Shown here: piece after piece, positions 31,028 to 38,063 of the stretch
Layout of the letters: every line of letters starts with the position of its first letter
Numbering within the stretch: position 1 is the first letter of the stretch
Source of the DNA: Onchidella celtica
Taxonomy: Eukaryota > Mollusca > Gastropoda > Systellommatophora > Onchidiidae
Length of the DNA stretch: 64,000 nt
Assembly (NCBI GenBank): GCA_963931925.1
Contig: OZ007576.1
Span: forward strand, 11,705,518 to 11,769,517
Direction: 5' to 3'
The notes under the pieces: model-generated
What the model was told of the DNA's origin: nothing
Databases searched by the model: none
The model's input: the letters and a program-made list of their open reading frames with translations, nothing else
Program-made: the position numbers and the translations under genes

Positions 31028-33030
31028 GCGGAAGTGAAAGAGATGTGGTGTGGATGGTGTTGATGGTGGTGTAGAAAACGTAGAATTTTGCTGAAGAAGC
31101 TAAAAGAGGAGACTTAAGAACATGTAAGATATGGTGATGACTATGATGATAGTGATGGTAATGATGATGGTGATAATGATAAAGGAGATGATGGAGATAA
31201 AGGAGGGTTGAAGATGGTGGCGCTGAGAATGCAGAATGTTGCCGAAGAAGCTGGGATCGGGAAAGGAGATTAGGAAGATGTAGGCGATAATGATGGCAGT
31301 AGTGATATAGATGTGGGATGGATGGTGATGGTGGTGGCCCAGAAAAAAGTTTGCTGAAGATGTTGGAAGAGGAGATTAGGAAGATGTAAGCGATGATAAA
31401 GATGTGGGATGGATAGTGGCGATGGTGGTGAAGAGAACAGAATGCTGAAGATATCGGAGGAGGAGGTTAAGGAGATGTAAACGAGGGAGGCGAACTGCCG
31501 TCAAACAGGCCTCACTCATTGCGATGCCAGCCTTATACTGCCATGGTCCGATTGCTGAGGGAAGGGGGAGGGGGGAGCCAGTGTGAGGATACGGATAGTG
31601 ACCCTGTTCATCCTAATGACCAATCAACTAACCCTGAAATCTATGTCTTTCTTTTTCGACGGCCCACAGAGATGAAGCAGCGCCAGTAAAGAGAGGAACG
31701 GGCCGTAGATTGTTGAGGGAACAGGTGATGGAAGGTAAGTAGTGGCCAGCACGGCTAAGCTCGCACATACGACTTTGCTGTCGCGTTGCAGTTGTGAGTG
31801 TCATGTGTCCTGGCGGGTCCATGTGTCCATGTGCTCGTGTCTGACTTGTGTGCGTATCTCTGTTCATTCGCCTAGACTTCACAAGGGGGACAAGGCGATC
31901 TAGAGGCAAGGTGCTCGCCTCTCGTGCCAAGGGTACCGGGTTCAAAACCCCGGCCGGTGCAGGCATGTTGGAAGTTTGGGATTTTTCTCATATTTTCGTG
32001 TCCCTGATCCTATTGGGGGGGGGGGGGTAGGATCGAGTACCTAGTCTTCTCGGATAAGGAAGAAAAAATTCGGAGGGCCCGGGTGCACGTTGCCCACGTT
32101 AAAGATACCTTGGCAGTTGGAAATCGAAAAGAGCAGGCCGAACAGGCCGCTGCCACGGCAAAATCAAATAAAATTCATCCCTACCACTCCCTCCCTTCCC
32201 TTTCATCTCCCCCCCCCCCTTCCCCAAAACACAAACAAACAAACAAAACCGCCGACCGGCGCTGCACTGTGGCGACGACCTGCCTGCTCCAGTTGTAACT
32301 GGGTGCAATGACACAAAGGCAAATTTCCCAAATGCCAAATGGGATTAAAGTAGTATAATACAAATATATGACAAATATGTGACCCGACTGCGGCGCAACA
32401 CGTCGGGGACAGGTTGATCGAGAGGCAAGGTGTTCGCTTCTCATGCCGAAGACACTGCGTTCGATTCCCGGTCAGTTCAGGCATGTTGGAAATCGACGGG
32501 GGGGGGGGGGGCATTTCCTGTCCCTGATCCTATGGTAGGTAGGATCGAGCAACTAGTCTTCTGGGATTAGGACGGAAAAACTCGATTGGCCCATATGCAC
32601 GTTGCACACGTTAAAGATCCCTTGGCAGTCGGAAATCGAGAAGAGCAGAACCTAACAAGGCCACTGCCCTGGCAAAATTAAAACAAACTAATCCCTTCCA
32701 TCCCTCCCCTCCCCAGATGAGATCAAACAAGCACATGTATACAGAATACAATTACAAATATACAACAACCAAAAACAAGAACACGGAAAATTACGTAAAA
32801 AGGTGCAAATGCCAAGGGCAGAAATTCCCCGAAAACAAAGACCTCAAGGCAGGGACGCAACAATGTGTCATGTGCCCGCCTCGTCTTATGGTCAACATTT
32901 AACTGTCTTTGTTGTTGCTGTTGTTTTTTTGTTCGTGCCTCTGTTTCATTTATTTATTTTCTCCGTTGTCGTAAGCATTGTCTGTTTTTTTCTTTATCCT
33001 GTTTCAATAACTTTACTTGTTTCTTTGTGA
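15707..33030 (+). CDS. C16orf89: C16orf89 (UPF0764/DUF4735) homologue, seven exons, 5' end missing
   Basis: Joined exons: 15707-15837, 16653-16834, 18455-18566, 27976-28138, 30574-30766, 31670-31734 and 32717-33030. Every junction is GT-AG and the phases agree throughout, giving about 386 residues after an unseen first exon. Family marks visible in order are a Cys-containing segment ending in THQLLYF (vertebrate form SHQLLFF), a conserved Gly-Cys, then CGILGFDDFF, W, LQWQ and EGCF, which match the vertebrate CGIGGFSDFYKLRW to EGCF block. The human protein is a secreted thyroid-enriched glycoprotein of unknown mechanism; no enzyme motif is known. The signal-peptide exon should lie upstream and I could not find it. 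Exons 6 and 7 have no vertebrate counterpart that I recall and are less certain. Confidence 0.85.
15980..16110 (+). repeat. (ATTC)n microsatellite
   Basis: ATTC repeats with ATCC variants in the intron after the first identified exon. Confidence 0.9.
16205..16652 (+). repeat. 94-bp minisatellite abutting an exon
   Basis: TACCTC occurs at 16281, 16375, 16469 and 16563, an exact 94-base period. Each unit joins a TGAT/CGAT block to a TACCTC-to-TTATTCA block. The last TGAT/CGAT block runs directly into the splice acceptor of the exon at 16653. Confidence 0.95.
16653..16834 (+). CDS. C16orf89: C16orf89 homologue, second exon
   Basis: Acceptor CAATACAG and donor GACA|GTGGGT; phase 0 in, phase 2 out. 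It encodes 60 residues with RDPEYYNKFVETID near the start and GDECLASLLGTF at the end. The Cys in DECL lines up with the first conserved Cys of the vertebrate family (D-x-C-L). The donor at 16834 was chosen because it alone keeps the frame into the next exon. Confidence 0.85.
17041..17965 (+). repeat. (TAG)n trinucleotide block, 0.9 kb
   Basis: TAG/TAA/TGG triplets fill over 900 bases of intron. Open frames of poly-Ser, poly-Val, poly-Leu and poly-Thr on both strands are shadows of this tract. Confidence 0.97.
18000..18335 (+). repeat. Dispersed repeat family B, longer copy
   Basis: Shares GGAATACACAGATGTGATTT to CTCAAAATCAACGAAAGT with 5845-6065, and the following AGCTTGATAAGTGCCACA to TTTTTCAGAAAT part with 22820-22920. 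It therefore links the two halves of family B into one element of at least 330 bases. Confidence 0.6.
18455..18566 (+). CDS. C16orf89: C16orf89 homologue, third exon
   Basis: Acceptor TTTTCCTGTATCCAG and donor AAG|GTTTGT; one base completes the split codon and the exon ends in phase 0. It encodes CTITDDCWLMMT and THQLLYFILGDK. The vertebrate family has C-x-L-S-x-x-C followed by M-T, a Gly-rich turn and S-H-Q-L-L-F-F, so this is the best-conserved part of the gene. Confidence 0.9.
18645..18840 (+). repeat. Degenerate (AACC)n minisatellite
   Basis: CCAACC and CCACCC steps continue for about 200 bases, starting 80 bases after the third exon. Confidence 0.9.
18841..19785. other. Intron with poly-G runs, no other feature
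   Basis: G runs lie near 19079, 19101 and 19343. I see no exon. Confidence 0.35.
19786..19950 (+). repeat. 41-bp tandem repeat, four units
   Basis: TACTCATCGA starts at 19791, 19832, 19873 and 19914. Because 41 is not a multiple of three, the same peptide appears in all three frames (IEYCYRLPKS, SSNTATVYQS, THRILLPFTK), which produces three overlapping false open frames. Confidence 0.97.
20075..20295 (+). repeat. Dispersed repeat family D, copy 1
   Basis: GAGGCTCAGATCTACAACTT and ACAAAACAACTTTTGAGAAT recur at 35690-35830. No protein domain is clear in its 70-codon frame. Confidence 0.6.
20394..20985 (+). mobile_element. LINE 3' end (CR1/L2/Jockey-like RT C-terminus with GAA tail)
   Basis: The frame 20394-20756 carries RRARNKVLLLQKA, then IPHSRTNTHLHSFYPSAIRL and WNSMPKEL. 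The S-R-T-N-x-x-x-x-S-F-x-P-x-x-I-x-x-W-N-x-L/M-P block is the usual C-terminus of CR1/L2/Jockey-type reverse transcriptases. A 3' untranslated part follows and ends in a (GAA)n tail near 20960. It is a 5'-truncated insertion in the intron. Confidence 0.8.
20986..21955. other. No recognisable feature
   Basis: Intron without supported exon or repeat. Confidence 0.35.
21960..22275 (+). repeat. Dispersed repeat families A (copy 2) and C (copy 1)
   Basis: 21960-22150 repeats family A from 2625 onward. 22200-22265 (GTGAAAGGCGCAGAGTCGCC, then TGCCGACGCG and GTAAAACC) recurs at 35880-35945. The latter looks like the 3' part of a short interspersed element, which is inference. Confidence 0.5.
22695..22945 (+). 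repeat. Dispersed repeat family B, copy
   Basis: Matches the inverted copy at 8580-8830 along its length and the 3' part of 18000-18335. Confidence 0.6.
22946..23425 (+). other. Unassigned intron sequence with an open frame
   Basis: A frame from 23145 reads about 90 residues (PNIVDYFEQVG, then YEHWYRKYLFTKL) before entering a CT repeat. It contains an imperfect internal duplication of GATCAAGAGT-like text. No family is recognised and no splice sites bound it, so I do not call it a gene. Confidence 0.3.
23426..23565 (+). repeat. (CT)n and (CA)n microsatellites
   Basis: CT-rich tract with a poly-C run, then a CA/CATA tract. Confidence 0.9.
24045..24315 (-). mobile_element. MITE-like repeat family F, copy 2 (inverted)
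   Basis: The reverse complement begins GGGCTGTTATTGAAAGTACA and ends GGGGGACGTACGTACGTGTA. These ends are themselves roughly inverted (TGTTA, then GTAC and TACG), suggesting terminal inverted repeats. The interior matches 13650-13915. Confidence 0.6.
24667..25860 (+). mobile_element. Solo LTR of the Gmr1-like retrotransposon
   Basis: It begins TGTCACGAGTGGAGTGAG and ends CCCAGTCTGGGATTTGTGACA minus its first base, and is colinear with the LTRs at 50841 and 57454. It is flanked on both sides by ACCTC, a perfect 5-bp target duplication. Many scattered substitutions separate it from the full-length copy. Its 1194 bases are compatible with recombination between two LTRs of an earlier full element. 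Confidence 0.93.
25861..25930 (+). repeat. Dispersed repeat family B, short piece
   Basis: CTCAATTTC then a T run and AAAATATCGCACTCCTTTCTT resembles the middle of the copies at 5900-5990 and 18120-18160. Confidence 0.4.
26440..26483 (+). mobile_element. Helitron-like 3' terminus
   Basis: A GC hairpin-like motif CCCGGGCAAGGCCGAGG is followed by ACCTCAG and the terminal CTAG before T. This resembles the 3' end of the element at 58730-59114 (CCGGGCAATGCCCGG, eight bases, CTAG, T). The 5' TC end was not located. Confidence 0.45.
26798..26900 (+). repeat. (GGTT)n and (GCTT)n tetranucleotides
   Basis: GGTTGGTTGG followed by TGCTTGCTTG and degenerate copies. Confidence 0.85.
26941..27380. mobile_element. 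440-bp MITE with 9-bp target duplication
   Basis: The termini GGAAGTGTATATCCGTACAA and, inverted, GGAAGCGCATATCCGAACAA continue as inverted repeats for about 60 bases, including the palindrome ACAACATGTTGT and CAGTGCATATCCGTAC. Both sides are flanked by the identical nonamer TTATTAATT. Such a length suggests the Mutator-like or Merlin superfamily, but no transposase is present to decide. Confidence 0.85.
27976..28138 (+). CDS. C16orf89: C16orf89 homologue, fourth exon
   Basis: Acceptor TTCCGTTTTCAG and donor CAGA|GTAAGA; phase 0 in, phase 1 out. It starts AGCLEPMEKRL and ends with DQDLFLEQ. The Gly-Cys and the later Cys-x-Asn with a hydrophobic pair (CRNILMEA) align with GC and CANMMD of the vertebrate protein. 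The D-x-F-x-E motif aligns with D-I-F-M-E. Confidence 0.85.
28139..28871. other. Intron without recognisable feature
   Basis: A C-rich stretch near 28433-28455 only. Confidence 0.35.
28949..29557 (+). mobile_element. PIF/Harbinger-derived element nested in the MITE
   Basis: The termini GGGGGACCACACAGAGAAA and, inverted, GGGGGACCACATAGAGAAA form 19-base inverted repeats with one mismatch. The interior retains only the N-terminal coding part of a Harbinger nuclease (29104-29343). The host MITE sequence resumes immediately after the right terminus (CAGCCTCTAATGGCGGTGAG). The short target duplication is not certain; TC flanks each side. Confidence 0.8.
29104..29343 (+). pseudogene. PIF/Harbinger transposase N-terminal remnant
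   Basis: The 79-residue frame begins with an acidic MDSSSDEEFFLMDSL-type leader and continues with HNINKERASLGEYHHLFRQL and a Ser-x-x-x-F-x-F-E-S-L helix. Harbinger nucleases start with a similar leader, then H-P-I-N-x-x-R-x-x-x-G-E-F-H and a helix before the DDE core. The catalytic core is absent and the frame ends at TGA soon after, so it cannot be an active nuclease. It may simply be what remains after internal deletion. Confidence 0.65.
29780..30083 (+). mobile_element. THAP-domain MITE (P-element-like)
   Basis: The termini GTATAGACCCTTTTAA and, inverted, GTATAGACCCTTTCAA are nearly identical. Between them a frame contains MPSSCWAPNCTNPLRAGSGI followed by Lys-Met-His, the start of a C2CH THAP zinc finger as found in P-element transposases. 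The domain is broken after that point. No target duplication is obvious. Confidence 0.65.
30084..30573. other. Intron without recognisable feature
   Basis: Nothing beyond a short CAA repeat near 30518-30540, close to the next acceptor. Confidence 0.35.
30574..30766 (+). CDS. C16orf89: C16orf89 homologue, fifth exon
   Basis: Acceptor TGATATTTCAG and donor AAAAT|GTAAGA; phase 1 in, phase 2 out. It encodes CGILGFDDFFRTSW, LQWQ and EGCF, the diagnostic block of the family, then a basic, glutamate-rich helix (EREHRRLLKMLEEEARK). If the donor is not used, translation would stop two codons on, at TAA 30768-30770, giving a protein of vertebrate-like length. This is a real alternative. Confidence 0.88.
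30775..31490 (+). repeat. ATG/GGT-rich minisatellite with repeated copies of the preceding exon end
   Basis: GATGGT/GATGAT tracts are interspersed with four degenerate copies of the last about 45 bases of the fifth exon and its splice donor (near 31090, 31238, 31345 and 31440; each has GCYGAAGAW, a GAGG/GGAG stretch and an ATGTAAG-like donor). The duplication unit therefore spans the exon-intron border. Confidence 0.8.
31670..31734 (+). CDS. C16orf89: C16orf89 homologue, sixth exon (probable)
   Basis: A good polypyrimidine tract (CTATGTCTTTCTTTTTC) precedes CACAG, and the donor is GAAG|GTAAGT. The phases fit (2 in, 1 out) and the 22 residues are basic (PVKRGTGRRLLREQVMEG). No vertebrate counterpart is known to me. 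Support comes only from splice sites and frame. Confidence 0.6.
31880..32225 (+). mobile_element. tRNA-derived SINE, copy 1
   Basis: An A-box-like TAGAGGCAAGGTG and a B box GGTTCAAAACC (31939-31949) mark a tRNA-related head. The body (GGCATGTTGGAA, CCCTGATCCTAT, GTAGGATCGAG) and the 3' part (TGCACGTTGCCCACGTTAAA, CTTGGCAGTTGGAAATCGA) are shared with the second copy. A 14-base poly-G run is internal and the tail is C/T-rich. Confidence 0.8.
32400..32715 (+). mobile_element. tRNA-derived SINE, copy 2
   Basis: Same head (GATCGAGAGGCAAGGTG, B box CGTTCGATTCC at 32459-32469) and the same body and 3' part as copy 1, in direct orientation about 180 bases downstream. Its pyrimidine tail (ATCCCTTCCATCCCTCCCC) runs into the CCCCAG acceptor of the next exon. 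Confidence 0.8.
32717..33030 (+). CDS. C16orf89: C16orf89 homologue, terminal exon (possible)
   Basis: Begins after CCCTCCCCTCCCCAG. Continuing the frame from exon 6 gives 104 residues to TGA: a Lys/Gln-rich stretch, then a long hydrophobic segment (LTVFVVAVVFLFVPLFHLFI and a second one) at the C-terminus. This could anchor the protein in a membrane, unlike the secreted vertebrate form. The acceptor is supplied by a SINE tail and the composition is low-complexity, so this may be a lineage-specific exonisation or a wrong join. Confidence 0.45.
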
Positions 33031-33037
33031 TCCAAAT

Positions 33038-33043
33038 AATAAA
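33038..33043 (+). terminator. Poly(A) signal AATAAA for the C16orf89 homologue
   Basis: AATAAA lies eight bases after the terminal stop codon. Weak evidence on its own, but consistent with transcript end in this region. Confidence 0.35.
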
Positions 33044-33481
33044 CTTTGTCACTATACAGAGTTTTGGGACATTAATCATAGAAAACGACACTGAAAACTA
33101 ATTGTTCTTGTTTGTGCCTGCTCCACTTCCCAAGTTCCGAATCAAATTTTATTAATTTTATAATAATTTCATTCTTAGAAAATAATATTGAAAAATCATA
33201 GCCTTTTTTTAAAATCAAGTTCTGTTTAATATCTTTTGCCCAGGATGACCCCATTTTCTTTATTTGCATCTTCCTACTTTTGTTCTGAAATTAGTTCCCC
33301 GTCCACCATTCATGCCATTGGTCTACATGCAGTCGTACTTTAAATGCAGATTCATGTTCTTTGAAATTGATTTGCCAGAATGGAGAGGCAGATAATCACA
33401 ATTTTCTTTATGAAAACAATCTTTCACCAGCAGTTTTGCCACACAATTTGCCATTTACTTTTTTTTGTTTTTCTGTTTCAG

Positions 33482-33573
33482 GGGATTGTCTCGCCCATAA
33501 ATCTGGTCTAGCCATTGGGACTTTAGGAACTTATTTGAGATACTTAGTTGGAAGAGTGTACGGGCCAGCATAG
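33482..33573 (+). CDS. Possible alternative last exon
   Basis: A long T-rich tract followed by TTTCAG precedes a 30-codon frame ending in TAG (CLAHKSGLAIGTLG and YLVGRVYGPA). It enters in the same phase as exon 7, so it could follow exon 6. It has no recognised domain and no clear AATAAA downstream. Confidence 0.25.
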
Positions 33574-33584
33574 AGTTTTCTTCC

Positions 33585-34070
33585 TTTCTTTCTTTGTTTC
33601 TCTCTCTTTCTTTATCCCTTTCTTTCTTTCTTTTTGTCTCATCTTCTCCTCTCTCTCCCTTTCTTTCCTTCGTTCTGTCCTGCTGTATTAATGTTTTGTT
33701 TTTAATATAAACCTATCTTTAAAAACCAGACGGCTGTAACCTGGTTTTGTATGTTTCAGTCAACAGGAAATCGCTAGAATGGTAAAGCTTTAATGTGAAA
33801 CATTGTACATTCAAATTGAAAGTATAGTGGATCTTGTATCGAAGTTGTTTGAGGAGGGTTCTACTTCTGTGACTTGTAGGCTACTTTTGCTCTGCTAAGA
33901 CTTTCTCTCCTTCTTTCATTTCTCCTTCCTTCCTTCCTTTCTTGTTTCTTTTTCTTTCTTTCTTTCTTCCTTGTTCCATTCCTTCCTTCCTTCTCCCTTT
34001 CTTTCGTTTTTTCTTTCTATCTTTCATGTCTTCTATTCTTCTTTCCCGTCTTCCTTTCTCCATATTAACG
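33585..34070 (+). repeat. Pyrimidine-rich (CTTT)n/(CCTT)n tracts
   Basis: Two C/T-rich blocks (about 33585-33680 and 33900-34060) with TTTC and TTCC steps; a Lys/Arg/Glu frame on the other strand is their shadow. Confidence 0.85.
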
Positions 34071-34613
34071 GAAACGTTTATTCTTTTCTACAATCAGACA
34101 TCCAATTCTTCAGTTATCTGATTAAATTTCTTCTCCTTGAACACTCCCCGTGGTGAGTCAGTAGCTGTTGACTGTACGGTAAGCTTTGAGTCGAGAAACT
34201 TACAGGGTTCCAGAAAGTTTTGAACGAATGTCAATGGCTAGAATTACCACCATTAGCTTGAGTTTGGCTTGAGGAAACACCTAGCCACCCGCAGCGAGGA
34301 CATCTTAAAGTCCAAAGAAGTGAAAACCACTGAAAATCATTCAAAACATGCATTGAATGTTCGCTGGTAATGTTTCTGATAAATTTAATCTTGAATTGTA
34401 GGTTGTTTTTTTCTATTGGTCCTTTTTTCCCCCCTCTCTCTGTATTGCCATGTTTCATTCACGTCACTGAAATTGTGATCAAGATAGTCATGCAATGCTC
34501 TATGGCTATTTCTAAACAAGAATTGAATAATTTAAAAATTCGGAGCAGCGCAAGTTCTGGTGTCGCCACAGGAAATCACCCTTTTGTTCATACATGTACT
34601 TATATTTCATTTA
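34071..34613. other. No recognisable feature
   Basis: Open frames here show no domain or splice support. Confidence 0.35.
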
Positions 34614-34762
34614 GGCCCGGCGCGCACTATGTTAAAATTAACCACCCGTTCAATGCAAGCAATCTTTTGCGTGGCGTGCGGCACGGTAAACTATGCCAAG
34701 GCAGCAAAAATCTGCTTTTGCACGCCGTGCAGCAGGCGAAACGGGATAGTGCGCGCGGGCCC
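34614..34762. mobile_element. 149-bp Harbinger-like MITE with TTA duplication
   Basis: The termini GGCCCGGCGCGCACTAT and, inverted, GGGCCCGCGCGCACTAT are flanked on both sides by TTA, the 3-bp duplication typical of PIF/Harbinger. Inner arms (GTGCGGCACGG and CACGCCGTGC) add to the hairpin. No coding capacity. Confidence 0.7.
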
Positions 34763-35305
34763 TTAGGTTGCCAGAGCTGTGACGTAAAGCATGATGCAGT
34801 GCTCTGCGCCGCCATTCTAGATAAGAATACATCATGTAATTTCGGAGAAGCACAAATTCTGCGACGTCAGATGAAATCCATTGTATTAGTGATTAAATCA
34901 GCGCGGAACGGGTGAAGATAGGCCTCACATTGGGAGTACCGCATGCAATTAATGAAAAGAATTCTTAACGAGGTTGCAGGCCGAACTCGTCGATGTCCAC
35001 AGTAGATAAAGCTTAGCGAGAACTGTAAGTTAACCAGACCTATCTTTATCTAAAGAAAATAATTAAATTTCAAACCTAATTAGGAAATGGTGTATTTAGT
35101 GTTAAGATGGCAACCTATAATGTCCACAAACGTGTGACACGCCCACTGTTGTCCATATACTTTATCAGGTTAATAATGATATTATTTATTACTTATCCAT
35201 GATAATAAAGATGATATTATTTTGGTCCATGTTGCAGTCTGTTTAATAATAAAGTGTGTACATTTGTGGATAAGCATTTCTACTATACGGTCTTACTTGT
35301 TCTTG
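34763..35305. other. No recognisable feature
   Basis: Intergenic or intronic sequence between the two genes; nothing recognised. Confidence 0.35.
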
Positions 35306-35309
35306 CCTT

Positions 35310-35425
35310 CTTCCTCTTTCTCCTTCTTTCTCCCTTTCTCCCTCCCTCTCCCCCTCTCTTTTTCTCTTTCTCTGTCTCCCCTTCTCTCTCTCTCTCTCTC
35401 TCCTTCATTCTCTCTGTTCCTCCCT
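35310..35425 (+). repeat. (TC)n-rich tract
   Basis: TCTC/CCTC-rich low-complexity sequence. Confidence 0.9.
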
Positions 35426-35689
35426 CTTCACCCTCTATCCCTCTCGTTCGTTCTCTTTCCCCCAGCTTTCATCTTATCTTCACTGTCCCATCGTTTCTGT
35501 TACTGGAATGGTGCCAGACGTTTCCAGAGCAAATCTAACTACATAATTTACACTCCGCGAATAACATTTTTAAAAAAAACCAACAACAGTGCAGGATCAA
35601 AAATACCATAAAGTGACTCCTGTCTCCACCATGAAAACCATAAATATTACCACTACAATTGCCATAGAATACTAAACCTACCTCTACTG

Positions 35690-35945
35690 AAAGAGGCTAA
35701 GATCTACAACTTGATTTAAAAACTTTTATACCCATTTACAAAACTTTTTCCAGATCTATACAAAACAACTTTTGAGAATTTTACCAAAGTGAAAAAATTA
35801 TATGAATGTATTTACTTCTATTGTTAAACTCAGAAGCTCTGAATACGAAACATAGATAAAGAACGTGTGCCCAAACTAGAACGTGAAGGGCGCAAAGTGG
35901 CCGTTATCGTGCCGACGCGCCTTAAAACCCCAAACTCAAACAAAC
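35690..35945 (+). repeat. Dispersed repeat families D (copy 2) and C (copy 2)
   Basis: 35690-35830 repeats the family D text at 20150-20270. 35875-35945 (GTGAAGGGCGCAAAGTGGCC, TGCCGACGCG, AAAACCCC) repeats the family C text at 22200-22265. Confidence 0.55.
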
Positions 35946-36169
35946 TTAACCCTCTACAACCATAGCAAACACCATACATAAAAATCGACCTCTACAGTCA
36001 TCATAAAGACTATAAAAACACACCACTACATCCACAGAGATCATCGTTAAAAAACATGACTACTACAAATGTCCCCCCCCCCCCCACACACACAGACACA
36101 CAAAAAAAAGTACCACAAAAATCATCATGGCTGCTATAATAATTTACCACTACTTACATATTAATTACC

Positions 36170-36460
36170 ATCATAAAACTTACGGTACCACTGCTTTCGT
36201 AAAACTTGCCAGAACGAATACCATAAAAACCTACCTTTACAACCTTCGGTGGCCACCATTAAACTTACCATTGCCAATACCATAAAAACCTACCATTATA
36301 ATCACCCCGACTGCTGTAAAACTTACCACTACCAATACCATCAAAATCCACCTTTACAACCATCCTGATCACCAGAAAACTTGCCATTGCCAATACCACA
36401 GAAACTTACTACCAAAACCCATCCTGACTACCATAAAACATACCACTATCAATACATAAC
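36170..36460 (+). repeat. Degenerate minisatellite of about 57-60 bases
   Basis: AAAACTT words begin near 36201, 36260, 36318, 36375 and 36435, each followed by ACCA, CCAATACCATAAAA and CCTACC. Similar wording extends loosely over 35615-36560, so the array is older and larger than its clear core. Confidence 0.7.
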
Positions 36461-37454
36461 ACCCTCCCATCGTTCAACCATCCTATAACACCATCAAAAT
36501 TCAACAATTTAAGCACCACAAAAACAACTATCTAAATTCCACTTCAATCACCATAAATGCAACAAAAAAACAAAACAACCAGAAAAAAAAAAAAAACGTT
36601 TACCACTACCATGTATACCACAAATACTGATTTTTTTATTGGCGATACTTGGTGAGGCTGTTATGATGATGGTGGTAATGTAGGCCCCTACTGGTGTGGT
36701 TTGGGGTGATAGGGTGATGGGCTGATGTCTACATGTTTTTGGTTTGTTTTTAATAGTAGTCATGTGATGGCCATGTCGCCAACGAATAGGTTGCTGTGGT
36801 CAGTTGGTTAAACACGATTCTTTCAACAACAAAAGACTATAATAATTCACTCTACAAATAAAATCTGGGTATTAGAATGGCTGAGTATGTGCACTGGCAA
36901 AGATTAATTAAAGATTTATTAATAGGCCCATGAGGTGATCATGCGCCATGGAGCTATTAATAAAATTAGTTATTAGTATCTCCATGTCATGCTCACTCTT
37001 AAAGATTTGTCTAATCCAAAAAGACGGGATTCTAAACAAGAATTTGAAAAACGAAACATTAATATATGGCCTTGGAGTTGGAACTTAAGAACTTCCGACG
37101 AAATTATATGAAAGAAAATTCCAAATCGCGTAGGAGCACAATGACATTGAATGAAACAAATTGGTAGGCTGCAATGTCAGTCAATTTAAGAAGTAGCAAT
37201 TATGTGCCAATAATACAAAGCAACGAGAAAGTGATGGCAGTGTTACTACCGTCCCATTTACGACTTCTGATCTGGCCACTGCCACACCTCTGGGGCTGTC
37301 TTCAGTATGTACAACAGTTTTACAATTGCACACTGATGATGATTTCTATATCTACTGCAGCGTTGCCGTGATTTCAAGTAAGAATGTGAAGCAATGTATG
37401 TCTGCGAGAGGGAGAAAAACACACGGTCACATCCACCCACCCACACAATCGTAT

Positions 37455-37640
<186 letters not shown>

Positions 37641-37998
37641 GAGCGAGGAAGAGAGTGAACAGGAACAAATGCGGATCAATAATTGGTGATTAATTTTGTA
37701 AATTTTGTATTCATAATACATTGTAAAGTGTACTAGTATTAATGATAAGCCATGAGTAAACCGAAGTTCAGTGTTTTGGCTGTTCTTTTAGACAGTTTTT
37801 ACTTGTTCAAACTCGATATGGTAGCATTTTAAAATGATTACCATCTCCACAAAATAATATTCAATCTTGTTCAATAGTTGTGTTTAGACAATATAATTGC
37901 TTACAATTAGGAGTCGATCTCTTTATTGGCACGTAAGGGTGCATGATAGCCAACTACAGTCGAATAATTCTTGTATCTTTTTCTACAAAAGAATGGTA

Positions 37999-38063
37999 GT
38001 CACGTGACTGAAGCGTCGCTAGCAATCCATCATGGCCGTTGTTTATATCTTGTGGAGAATGCG
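37999..38063 (+). promoter_or_regulatory. Candidate promoter and first untranslated exon
   Basis: GTCACGTGAC (37999-38008), a palindromic E-box, is followed by a YY1-like CCATCATGGCCG (near 38028) and a good splice donor GCG|GTGAGA at 38063. This grouping is common around transcription starts of housekeeping-type animal genes. It could serve gene 2, about 3.7 kb downstream. Entirely inferential. Confidence 0.3.

Noticed and set aside
30485..31063. His-rich and Met-rich frames on both strands
   Set aside because: Translations of the ATG/GAT minisatellite next to the fifth exon.
31900..31960. tRNA gene
   Set aside because: The A and B boxes belong to a SINE head; the body and tail continue as in the second copy and the cloverleaf is degenerate.
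32717..32902. ATG-started 61-codon frame with KRCKCQGQKF and CVMCPP, Cys-rich
   Set aside because: It is in a different frame from the one carried over by exon 6, and the ATG is simply the first codon after the acceptor. It cannot be excluded if another donor is used.
34370..34915. 181-codon frame between the two genes
   Set aside because: It runs through the TTA-flanked MITE and has no recognisable domain.
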